25,866 bases of DNA from a bacterium (GTDB lineage Bacteria; Desulfobacterota; JAPLJL01), in assembly GCA_028713675.1 (NCBI GenBank), contig JAQTNV010000049.1, positions 1-25,866 of the forward strand. Direction: 5' to 3'. The notes beneath the pieces are model-generated. The model searched no databases. It worked only from the letters and a program-made list of their open reading frames with translations, and was not told the DNA's origin. Both the position numbers and the translations under genes were made by a program. Shown here in pieces: positions 14,615 through 21,801 of this stretch (positions are counted from its first letter, which is position 1; each line of letters starts with the position of its first letter).

Positions 14615-15238
14615 ATGATTTTAGAAAAGCTTGAGCTCGGCCCCTTCGGCACCAACTGCTATGTAATCGGCGATGAAAAAACCCGGGAGGCCGCGGTGAT
14701 CGACCCCGGTTTCAGCGCCGACGAAATTCTCCGCACCCTGACCCGCCACAAGCTCAAACTTCTTTACATCATCATCACCCACGCCCACATCGACCATATC
14801 GGCGCGGCCAAGGCGCTCAAGGAATCGACCGACGCCCCGATCCTGATTGACAAGGAGGAATCCAAGTACCTGATCACCTCCCCGGCCCAGGCGGTCATGT
14901 TCGGGATGAAGCCCTCCCTGCCCCCCTCCGCCGATCAATATATAAAGGAAGGGGACGAGATCAAGATCGGAAGCGTTGTACTCAAGGTTCTCCTGACCCC
15001 GGGTCATTCCCCCGGGGGAATCAGCCTGCACGCGGCCAAGGAAAAAGTGATTTTCGTGGGGGATTCGCTCTTCTCCGGCTCCATCGGCCGGACCGACCTG
15101 ATCGGCGGCGACTACAACCAGTTACTCAAGATGATCCGGGAAAAAATCTTCACCCTCCCGGAGGAAACCCGGGTCTGCCCCGGCCACGGTCCGGATACCT
15201 CGGTGGGTTTCGAGAAGAAACACAATCCATTCTTCTAA
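14615..15238 (+). CDS. MBL-fold metallo-hydrolase (glyoxalase II-like)
   Basis: A 207-residue binuclear metal hydrolase of the hydroxyacylglutathione-hydrolase-like group. It starts MILEKLELGPFGTNCYVIGD, has the signature THAHIDH with His56, His58, Asp60 and His61, then TPGHSPGG, VGDSLFSGSIGRTDL and PGHGPDTSVGFEK, and ends NPFF as many relatives do. The substrate is unknown; small thioesters are typical. I chose the ATG at 14615, with GGGAG 10 bases upstream, because the family starts there. The frame is open to 14525 and would add MKKLIVLGSVGIFLV and more, a good signal-anchor, but that stretch uses AT-rich codons (CTA, ATA, TTA, AGA) unlike the gene body and has no SD. Confidence 0.88.
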   Translation: MILEKLELGPFGTNCYVIGDEKTREAAVIDPGFSADEILRTLTRHKLKLLYIIITHAHIDHIGAAKALKESTDAPILIDKEESKYLITSPAQAVMFGMKPSLPPSADQYIKEGDEIKIGSVVLKVLLTPGHSPGGISLHAAKEKVIFVGDSLFSGSIGRTDLIGGDYNQLLKMIREKIFTLPEETRVCPGHGPDTSVGFEKKHNPFF

Positions 15239-15242
15239 AAAA

Positions 15243-15333
15243 GCGAGAAACGTGGAAAACGCGAGAAAAGTGGGGCACGTTTCTTTTCTGATATTTATTA
15301 TTTTACCTTTCTCGCCTGTCCAACCTGTCCAAC
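15243..15333. repeat. 9-bp degenerate tandem units flanking an MBL/YbaK spacer
   Basis: Starting 4 bases after the MBL stop, GCGAGAAAC, GTGGAAAAC, GCGAGAAAA and GTGGGGCAC follow each other (15243-15278). At 15316-15333 CTGTCCAAC occurs twice in tandem just before the YbaK-like gene. ACGTTTC and GCGAGAAAC-type arms could pair across the AT-rich middle. Confidence 0.65.
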
Positions 15334-15350
15334 CTTAACCTTTTAATTGA

Positions 15351-15833
15351 ATGCATACCGATAAAACCTCCATCACCCACGCCATCCGGGAATTGACGGA
15401 AAAGGGTGCGGATTTTACCCTGCGTTCTTACAAGTACGAGGAAAAAGGCGGGACCGGGGTGGCCTCCCGGGAACTGGGGGTGGACGAATATATGGTCATC
15501 AAAACCCTGGTGATGGAAGACGACCAGGGCCGGCCCTTCATCATCCTGATGCACGGCAACAAATCCGTCTCCACGAAAAACCTGGCGAGATTGCGGAAAG
15601 TAAAATCGGTGAAGCCCTGCGAGCCGGAAGACGCCCACCGGCATACCGGGTACCTCGTGGGAGGAACCTCCCCGTTCGGGACGAGAAAACCGCTCCCGGT
15701 ATACATCGAGGCCTCGATCCTGGATCTGCCGAAAATCTATATCAATGCCGGGAAAAAGGGATTGCTGGCCGAGATGTCGCCGGCTGATCTGCGGAAAATC
15801 CTAAACCCCACACCGGTAAACGTGGCAATCTGA
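15351..15833 (+). CDS. ybaK: YbaK/EbsC-type aminoacyl-tRNA deacylase (Cys-tRNA(Pro) deacylase)
   Basis: Trans-editing factor that hydrolyses mischarged tRNA, typically Cys-tRNA(Pro). The 160-residue protein is one YbaK domain: ITHAIRELTEKGADFTL, DEYMVIKTLVME with the catalytic-type Lys, MHGNKSVSTKNLARL, and GYLVGGTSPFGTRKPLPVYIE. The GGTSPFG loop is typical of YbaK rather than of ProXp-ala. The window's ProRS carries an INS domain, which edits Ala-tRNA(Pro), so the two activities would be complementary. No clear SD is seen before the ATG at 15351 in the repeat-rich leader. Confidence 0.93.
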   Translation: MHTDKTSITHAIRELTEKGADFTLRSYKYEEKGGTGVASRELGVDEYMVIKTLVMEDDQGRPFIILMHGNKSVSTKNLARLRKVKSVKPCEPEDAHRHTGYLVGGTSPFGTRKPLPVYIEASILDLPKIYINAGKKGLLAEMSPADLRKILNPTPVNVAI

Positions 15834-15843
15834 AAGAAAAACA

Positions 15844-16022
15844 AGGTCATAGGTCATGGGTGATAGGTGTTAGGTTAAAGACAAAGAAATATCTCCCCCT
15901 TTGTTGAAAGCCTGCCCGGTTTGCCAGAAGGTCCGCCCAGGGAGCCGACGGCTCGTGTCGGCCAGGGGTGGATCAAGGGGGATTTTCAATCCCCATCACC
16001 TATGACCCAACACCCAACACCT
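15844..16022. repeat. Composite palindrome with inverted heptamer arms
   Basis: The gene-free stretch 15834-16162 begins 10 bases after the YbaK stop with five 7-bp units (AGGTCAT, AGGTCAT, GGGTGAT, AGGTGTT, AGGTTAA; 15844-15878). Inside are an arm with CTCCCCCTTTG (about 15893) and its partner CAAGGGGGATTTT (15974). It closes with four 7-bp units ATCACCT, ATGACCC, AACACCC, AACACCT (15995-16022) that are the reverse complement type of the first block. GAGCCGACGGCTC and a GTCGGC/GCCGAC pair form a hairpin at the centre (about 15941-15963). Confidence 0.8.
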
Positions 16023-16078
16023 ATTTTGGGAGCGAAACCAACCCCCCAAAAAAGAAAATAGGCTAAATGATTAAAGCG

Positions 16079-16118
16079 AGATTCTTCGCCCCTCGGAGAA
16101 CTCGGGGCTCAGAATGAC
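16079..16118. repeat. Dispersed repeat, AGATTCTTCGCCCC ... CTCAGAATGAC
   Basis: One half-element of the GTCATTCTGAGC family, with an internal CTCGG-agaa-CTCGGGG motif. It is the reverse-complement type of the copy at 21624 and related to both arms at 11475-11567. Confidence 0.7.
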
Positions 16119-16135
16119 AAGGAAGGTGCTAACTG

Positions 16136-16163
16136 TTTGCTCGTTGCTCATTGCTCGTTGCTT
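16136..16163. repeat. Heptanucleotide array ending at the HEAT-protein stop codon
   Basis: Four 7-bp units TTTGCTC, GTTGCTC, ATTGCTC, GTTGCTT run to 16163, the last base sharing the complement of the TAA stop (16163-16165) of the HEAT-repeat gene. Confidence 0.75.
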
Positions 16164-18298
16164 TATTTCTGATTTATTCTTTCTTCCACTTCTTCCCGGG
16201 AGTCTTTCGCCGCTTCCCGGATTTCCGGTTCGCCCTTCTTCTCCAGATCCCTGAGCACCGGCACGCAGTCCTGCGAGCCCACCTTGCCCAGGGCCTCGAT
16301 GATCGCCAGTTTGACCTTGTCGCTTTTTTCCTGTTCTGTGCCCGGCAGAAGCCAGCGTTTCTCCCGGGAAATGGCCCCCAGTAAAACCTCTTCGATCCTC
16401 CCGGTGAAGCCCGGGCTGGTGAAGTGCCCCAGGGTCATGCAGGCCTGGATCTGGAGGCCCTCGTCCTCCTCCGGTTCCTTCTTGCCCCTCCTCCGCACGA
16501 TGTCCAGCAGGCGGGCCAGGGTTTCCGGGTTGGTGGAGGGATTCTGGGCCAGGAGGGCGACGGCCTTGCGCCGGACGGATATTTCCCTGTCCGTCATCGC
16601 CCCGATCAGGGCCGGTTCACTCCCCTCCTTCACCAGGCGGACCAGGGCGCTCATGGCCTCCTCCCGCACCCGGGCATGGGGGAACTCCAGGAACCTGCGG
16701 ACGGTTCCCGCGTCCCGCATTTTCCCGAGCTCGCCCAGGATCCCGAGCAGGTTCCGGATGACGAACCACTCCAGGTCTTTTTTCTTGATCTCCGCCAATA
16801 CCGGGGCCAGGGCCGGGTCCCCCATCTGGATGATGGCCGTGGCCGCGCTCTTCCGCACCCAGCGGTCCTTGCTTTCCTTCATCAGCTGGAGAAACAGCGG
16901 GATGGCCCCCGTGCCCAGGGGCCCGATCATCTTCAGGACCTCCTGGCGGACTTCCTTCCCCCCCTTTTCAAACTTCTCCTGTATCGTGTTCATCACCACG
17001 GGGGTGAAAATCGCCTCCCAGATTTTCCGGGCCACTTCCGCTCTTTCCGGAAACCCGGAGCCGGCGTTTTCCTTCTGCTGCTGAAGCAGCAGGATGACCT
17101 CGGTGACCGGGGCATAGGCACCCTGCCGGATGACCTCCGGGAGAATCCGTCCAAAAGCGTTGGCGGATTTCAGGTAATCCTTGCCGTTGGCCGCCGTCCG
17201 GAGCCTCTCCGCGAGCGGCAGCTTGCCGAGCAGGAAATCCTCCACCATGCGCTCGACAATGATTTTTTCCTGGACCGGCTTGGGGAGATCGTCGAAAGGC
17301 ACGAGCCCGCGGGAGAAGAAATCCTTTAAAACCGCATCCGACCCGGGAACCGTTTCCCGCAGGAGGCGGAGGGAGATCAGTTTGATAATTGCCAGCATCC
17401 GCCCTTCCCGCCACTGGGCCCCTTCCTGGACCACATCGCTTTCGACCCTCTTCCGGATCTGGTCCAGGGAGATGATGAATTCCTTGGCGGTGGAAACGAT
17501 CAGATTATCGGGAATGTTGTTGACGATCTCGGCCTCGATGTTGACATCCTTTAGTTCCTTGGCCGCCGCGGCCACCAGGTCGGAGTTGATCAGGATTTCC
17601 TTGATGAAATCCGGCCGGCGGACCGGTCGGATGATATCCTCAAACACCTGCCGCTTGGCCCGGGCCAGGAACTTCTGGTCCATGCCCCGGTAGAGCGGGA
17701 TCATTTTGAGATCCTTGCTCAGTCGGGTCAGGGACAGCTCCACCCTCCAGGGGAGGTGCCGGTCGGCCCCGACCACGTCGCCGGCGAAAATCACCGACAC
17801 ATTGGTGATGCGGTGGGCCAGCAATTCCTGGTTGAGGCGGTCCGCTTCCGCCCCTGTCCTTTCCGAGGCGACCGGCGGCTGGCTCATCAGGTCGAGGAAA
17901 GCTTCGAACTCGTCCCGGGCGATGCCTTTTTTGATCGTGTAGGAGAGGAGGGCTCTCCGCTCGTAAAAATCGATAAAACGCGGGATGAACAGCTCCGCCA
18001 TCGAATGGGGCATGATGGCGGAAAGCTCCACCGGTTCCGCCAGGAGCCCGTCGACCAAAATATCCTTTTTTTCCCCGGTTTCCTTGCGGATGAAGCCCAG
18101 GTTTTCCAGGCCCTCGACCAGCCGTTTGAAATCCTCGTAAAGCCCGGACTTGGCCGCCTGGGCCGAGGGATGGGTGGGATCGTAATACCCGCTCCGGAGC
18201 AGGGCTTTGATGATTCCCAGGGAAAGATCGGAAAGCAGAACCAGCTTCGGTATATCTTCCGCCTTAAATTTCGATTTCAGAAATTCCAGGGGGTCCAT
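16163..18298 (-). CDS. Large HEAT-repeat protein
   Basis: A 711-residue soluble, all-helical protein with no signal peptide or membrane span. From about residue 430 it carries HEAT/armadillo-type repeats: GPLGTGAIPLFLQLMKESKD, VRKSAATAIIQMGDPALAP, VIRNLLGILGELGKMRDAGT, VREEAMSALVRLVKEG, VRRKAVALLAQ, and a final KLAIIEALGKVGSQDCVPVL. The N-terminal 400 residues are helical and charged with no domain I recognise. HEAT scaffolds mediate protein-protein contacts; in anaerobic Deltaproteobacteria-like genomes such proteins are widespread and uncharacterised. The TPR gene lies upstream on the same strand, 110 bases away, so they may share a role, which is inference. Confidence 0.8.
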   Translation of the reverse strand: MDPLEFLKSKFKAEDIPKLVLLSDLSLGIIKALLRSGYYDPTHPSAQAAKSGLYEDFKRLVEGLENLGFIRKETGEKKDILVDGLLAEPVELSAIMPHSMAELFIPRFIDFYERRALLSYTIKKGIARDEFEAFLDLMSQPPVASERTGAEADRLNQELLAHRITNVSVIFAGDVVGADRHLPWRVELSLTRLSKDLKMIPLYRGMDQKFLARAKRQVFEDIIRPVRRPDFIKEILINSDLVAAAAKELKDVNIEAEIVNNIPDNLIVSTAKEFIISLDQIRKRVESDVVQEGAQWREGRMLAIIKLISLRLLRETVPGSDAVLKDFFSRGLVPFDDLPKPVQEKIIVERMVEDFLLGKLPLAERLRTAANGKDYLKSANAFGRILPEVIRQGAYAPVTEVILLLQQQKENAGSGFPERAEVARKIWEAIFTPVVMNTIQEKFEKGGKEVRQEVLKMIGPLGTGAIPLFLQLMKESKDRWVRKSAATAIIQMGDPALAPVLAEIKKKDLEWFVIRNLLGILGELGKMRDAGTVRRFLEFPHARVREEAMSALVRLVKEGSEPALIGAMTDREISVRRKAVALLAQNPSTNPETLARLLDIVRRRGKKEPEEDEGLQIQACMTLGHFTSPGFTGRIEEVLLGAISREKRWLLPGTEQEKSDKVKLAIIEALGKVGSQDCVPVLRDLEKKGEPEIREAAKDSREEVEERINQK

Positions 18299-18408
18299 AA
18301 CTTGACCTAAGTATAAATTAATCCCTCCCGATTTAAAGAACTTACCTTAATCGGATCCGCAACGGAAAAATAACTTATTAATGGTGAAAAAATCCAGGGA
18401 CGGCTTGA

Positions 18409-19113
18409 TTACTGGGCGGTGCAGAGATCGATGAGAATCTTGTCCACCAGTCCTTTGGCTTCCGGGGTTTTGACCTTCTCCTTGATCCGGTCCAGTTCCA
18501 CGCAGGCGCCTTTGAGATTTCCCCGGTCTTTCTGACAGCTGGCGTAGTTGTAAATGGCTAGCTTGCTCTCGGGATCGATCGCCAGGGCGGAACGGAAGGC
18601 CTCGCTCGCCTCCTCCAGCATTCCCTGCTTCCGGTAAACCAGGCCGATCTTGATCAGGCCCTGGGAATAATGCGGGTCGATCTCCACGGCCGAGCGATAT
18701 TCCTGAATCGCCTTGTCGAAAATGCCCATCGAAACATAAATGTCTCCCAGGTGGGTGCGGGCCTCAAAATGTTTGGGATCCAGCTGCTTGGCGGCCAGGT
18801 ACTCCTTGATCGCTCCCCGGACATCGTTCTTCATTTCCTGGCAGTAACCCAGGCCAAAATGAGCGGCGGCGGAATCAGGATTGTTCGCCAGCGCCTGCTG
18901 GTATTCATCCTGGGCCTTGTCCAGGGACTCGAGCTTAAAGAAATCCTGGGCTTTTTTCAGGTGTGATTTGGCGGCCTCAAGATCGACCTTCCCTCCCGGC
19001 TCGGTTTCGGAAATACCCGGATCGGGAGATTTGTCCCTTTCCCCTGCCCGCGCGTCCAGCCCGCTTAATACCGTCAGGAATACAATGATAATGCTTAATC
19101 CAAGTCTTCGCAT
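18409..19113 (-). CDS. Exported TPR-repeat protein
   Basis: A 234-residue protein with an N-terminal signal peptide (MRRLGLSIIIVFLTVLSGLDARA, cut off after about residue 23), so it is probably periplasmic or surface-bound. It then has about five tetratricopeptide repeats between residues 45 and 220, for example AAAHFGLGYCQEMKNDVRGA, EARTHLGDIYVSMGIFDKAI and IKIGLVYRKQGMLEEASEAF, each with the W/L-G-Y-A-P type spacing and an NPDS/DPKH-like turn. TPRs bind peptides or protein partners; the partner is unknown. A sigma70-type promoter lies upstream. It ends 110 bases before the HEAT-repeat gene on the same strand. Confidence 0.88.
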   Translation of the reverse strand: MRRLGLSIIIVFLTVLSGLDARAGERDKSPDPGISETEPGGKVDLEAAKSHLKKAQDFFKLESLDKAQDEYQQALANNPDSAAAHFGLGYCQEMKNDVRGAIKEYLAAKQLDPKHFEARTHLGDIYVSMGIFDKAIQEYRSAVEIDPHYSQGLIKIGLVYRKQGMLEEASEAFRSALAIDPESKLAIYNYASCQKDRGNLKGACVELDRIKEKVKTPEAKGLVDKILIDLCTAQ

Positions 19114-19178
19114 GCAAATTCCGTCACTGATTGGTTATGCCACCCATACTTATGGTAATTAAATAACTTACCCTAGAG

Positions 19179-19206
19179 ATAATAGCAATAATTATTAAAT
19201 CTGCAA
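19179..19206 (-). promoter_or_regulatory. Sigma70-type promoter of the TPR gene
   Basis: On the minus strand TTGCAG (19201-19206) is followed after 16 bases by TATTAT (19179-19184), about 65 bases before the TPR start at 19113. It lies in a 225-base AT-rich divergent spacer with the molybdoenzyme gene; for the latter TAATAT at 19326-19331 lies so near the ATG that a leaderless or very short-leader mRNA is possible. Confidence 0.55.
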
Positions 19207-19338
19207 GCTTAAATCCTTATTGCGGGCTGGTAAAAAGTCCTTATTCCAGATAAATTTTCCGCTCAAGGTATCTGCCGTAAATCAGCATCATTTTGCATAT
19301 TTCATTTTTCTTGAATTTAAGGAATAATATTCTCACCC

Positions 19339-21501
19339 ATGCGTGAGCGGAAGGTAACTTATTGCCGGATCTGTGAAGGACTTTGCGGGCTGATCGCCGA
19401 AGTCGAAGACGGCCGCCTGGTCAACCTGTCCCCCGACCCCGAGCATCCGGTCAGCCGGGGCTATTTCTGCCCCAAGGGCAAGGCCATGCTCCACCTCCAG
19501 AACGACCCGGAGCGGGTCCGCACCCCCCTGAAACGCACCGCTTCGGGCTGGGAGAAGATCTCCTGGGATCAAGCCATCGGGGAAATCTCCGAAAAGCTTT
19601 CCGCGATCAGGAAAAACCACGGGAGCCGCGCCATCGGCATGTATATGGGCAACCCGGCGGCTTTCTCCTATTCCCAGGCCGCCTTCGTCCAGGGATTTAT
19701 CCAGGGGATCGGCACCCCCAACTTCTTCTCCGCCGGATCCCAGGATTGCAACAACAAGTTCGCCTTTTCCCAGATCTTCTACGGTTCCCCCCTGATCCAT
19801 CTCTTCCCCGATATCGATCATTCCGATTACCTGATGATCATCGGCTCCAATCCCCTCGTCTCCCACATGAGCTTCATCACCGTCCCCCGGGTGGCGGAAA
19901 GGATCAAGGCGATCGAGAAGCGCGGGGGGAAGCTGGTGATCATCGATCCCCGCCGGACCGAAACCAGCCGGGTCGCGGGCGAGCATATCTTCATCCGCCC
20001 GGATTCGGACATCTACTTCCTCCTCTCGGTGATCCGCCAGATCCTCAAGGAAAACCTGGAAGACCAAACCTATCTGAAAACCTATACCGAGGGTCTCGAA
20101 ACCCTGCGTGAGATCTGCGAACCCTACACGCCCGAAAAGGCCGCGGGCCTCACCGGGATCCCGGCCGAGACCATCATCCGGATTGCGCACGATTTCTCTT
20201 CCGCCCGCACCGCCGCCTGCTACGGCCGCCTGGGGGCCTGCCTGGGCCGGTTCGGGACCATGGTTTCCTGGGGGATCGAGGTCCTGAACCTCGTGACCGG
20301 GAACCTCGACCGCCCGGGCGGGGCTATATTCCATTCCGGGCATATCGACCTGATCAGGTCTTTCGAGCTCTCCGGGATGGGCCGGAGCAAGGAGCGGAGC
20401 CGGATCGGAAACCATCCCCACCTGATGGGAAGTTTCCCGGCCGGGATCATGGCCGACGAGATCCTCACTCCCGGCCAGGGTCAGATCCGGGCCATGCTGG
20501 TCGACTCCGGGAACCCGATTGTCTCGTGCCCCAACACCCGCCGCCTGGAAGAGGCTTTTTCCAAGCTCGAGCTCCTTGTGATGGTGGATCATTACCGGAA
20601 CGAGACCGCCCGCTTCGCCCATTACATCCTCCCCGCCGCCACCTTCCTGGAACGCGATGACATGCCCGTCGCCAACACCGGCTTCCAGCCGATTCCCTAC
20701 GCCCAGTATACCGAGGCAGTGGTCCCCCCGGACGGGGATCAGCTCCCCCAATGGGACATCTACACGCGCCTGACCGAGCGGATGAACCTGCCCCTCATGG
20801 GGGTGATCCCTTCCCGGCTCGTGTTCAAGCCCGCCCGCTTCATGGAAAAGCTTCCCCTCGTCGGCCCGCGTCTCAAATTCAAGCCGAGCTGGCTGATCCC
20901 GGGGCTCCTTCTGACCGGCGGCCGGCAGGTCACCTTCCGGAAACTGAAAAAGGCTCCGCACGGCGTCCTGCTCAAGCCGTTCAAGTCCGGGGACCTTTTG
21001 GAAAAGCGCTTCCGGAAAAAGGGAAAGAAACTCAACCTGGTCCCGCCCGAATTCATCGCGGAGCTCCGGAAAGTCGCCGGGTATTCCGATCCCAAGCCCG
21101 ATCCCGAATATCCCTTCCTGCTGATCGGAAGGAGGAGGCTGGGCCAGATCAACAGCTGGATGCAGGGCGCCCCGCGCCTGAAAGGCGTGGCCAACGACTG
21201 CCTCGTCCATCCCGAGGACGCCTCCCGTCTGAACTTGGCGGAGGGAGACATGGTCCGGGTCACCAGCCGGGTCGGATCGGTCGAAATCATCGTCAAGGTG
21301 ACCGATGAAATCATGCCGGGCGTGGTTTCCATCCCCCACGGTTACCACGACAGCCAGCCTGAGGAATGCAACTTTCCCGGCAAGGTTCCGGGAGCCAACG
21401 CCAATATCCTGACCGACGAGAATGACCTGGAAACCTTCGCCGGGATGGCGCTTCTGAACGGCGTCCACGTCCGGGTGGAAAAAATCTCCAAACATTCTTA
21501 A
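19339..21501 (+). CDS. Molybdopterin oxidoreductase, formate dehydrogenase-like superfamily
   Basis: A 720-residue member of the DMSO-reductase/FDH superfamily binding bis-MGD. The N-terminus binds one [4Fe-4S] through Cys9, Cys12, Cys16 and Cys44 (CRICEGLCG ... YFCPKGK), with the Lys after the fourth Cys that passes electrons in FDH. MGD-binding segments follow (DYLMIIGSNPLVSH, KLVIIDPRRTETS, VDSGNPIVSCPNTRR) and the C-terminal domain has DASRLNLAEGDMVRV. At the usual Cys/Sec metal-ligand site the sequence is SAGSQDCNNKFAFSQ, with no Cys or Sec aligned by eye. There is no TAT signal, so it is cytosolic. It stands alone, with no electron-transfer subunit beside it. The substrate is unknown; calling it formate dehydrogenase is not justified. 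No SD is seen before the ATG. Confidence 0.88.
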   Translation: MRERKVTYCRICEGLCGLIAEVEDGRLVNLSPDPEHPVSRGYFCPKGKAMLHLQNDPERVRTPLKRTASGWEKISWDQAIGEISEKLSAIRKNHGSRAIGMYMGNPAAFSYSQAAFVQGFIQGIGTPNFFSAGSQDCNNKFAFSQIFYGSPLIHLFPDIDHSDYLMIIGSNPLVSHMSFITVPRVAERIKAIEKRGGKLVIIDPRRTETSRVAGEHIFIRPDSDIYFLLSVIRQILKENLEDQTYLKTYTEGLETLREICEPYTPEKAAGLTGIPAETIIRIAHDFSSARTAACYGRLGACLGRFGTMVSWGIEVLNLVTGNLDRPGGAIFHSGHIDLIRSFELSGMGRSKERSRIGNHPHLMGSFPAGIMADEILTPGQGQIRAMLVDSGNPIVSCPNTRRLEEAFSKLELLVMVDHYRNETARFAHYILPAATFLERDDMPVANTGFQPIPYAQYTEAVVPPDGDQLPQWDIYTRLTERMNLPLMGVIPSRLVFKPARFMEKLPLVGPRLKFKPSWLIPGLLLTGGRQVTFRKLKKAPHGVLLKPFKSGDLLEKRFRKKGKKLNLVPPEFIAELRKVAGYSDPKPDPEYPFLLIGRRRLGQINSWMQGAPRLKGVANDCLVHPEDASRLNLAEGDMVRVTSRVGSVEIIVKVTDEIMPGVVSIPHGYHDSQPEECNFPGKVPGANANILTDENDLETFAGMALLNGVHVRVEKISKHS

Positions 21502-21503
21502 TC

Positions 21504-21552
21504 GTTAGGCGTAAGGCGTAAAACGTGAGGCGTGAGACGTAAGGGGTAAAAA
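21504..21552. repeat. Heptanucleotide array directly after the molybdoenzyme stop
   Basis: Seven consecutive 7-bp units start 2 bases after the stop codon: GTTAGGC, GTAAGGC, GTAAAAC, GTGAGGC, GTGAGAC, GTAAGGG, GTAAAAA. Each unit begins GT and the register is unbroken. Confidence 0.85.
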
Positions 21553-21623
21553 ATAAAAATGAAATAAATAAAAGACGCGGGTTTCCCCTCGACAAGCTCG
21601 GGACAAGCGGCCTGCGTTTTTTT

Positions 21624-21687
21624 GTCATTCTGAGCCCCGCGTGTCCCGTGTGAAACGGCGGGAAGTTTTGCGAGGGGCGAAGAATCT
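21624..21687. repeat. Dispersed repeat, GTCATTCTGAGCCCC ... GGGGCGAAGAATCT
   Basis: A copy of the family seen at 11475 and 16079, with GAGCCCCGC/GCGAGGGGC-like arms and an inner GTGTCCCGTGTG segment. It sits at the centre of the convergent spacer between the molybdoenzyme and trmO genes. Confidence 0.75.
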
Positions 21688-21736
21688 CGCTTTCCACTCT
21701 TAGGTTTCTTAACTTTTAGACTTTTAGGCTCGGTTC

Positions 21737-21801
21737 TTTGCTGCTTACTGCTTTCTGTTTCTTTTCTGACCTTTGAGCTTTGAGCTTCCTACTGCTTACT
21801 T
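21737..21801. repeat. Heptanucleotide arrays across the trmO stop codon
   Basis: TTTGCTG, CTTACTG, CTTTCTG (21737-21757) and TGACCTT, TGAGCTT, TGAGCTT, CCTACTG, CTTACTT (21767-21801) on the plus strand. The trmO TAG stop (21789-21791) lies inside, so the final residues of TrmO come from the array. Confidence 0.75.

Noticed and set aside
19333-21495. Minus-strand 720-codon frame opposite the molybdoenzyme
   Set aside because: Mirror frame of the plus-strand gene, whose Cys motifs and MGD segments are unambiguous; the antisense translation is low-complexity.
9512-21801. CRISPR array
   Set aside because: The repeats are 7-9 bp and directly abutting, with no 28-37 bp repeats, no unique spacers and no cas genes.
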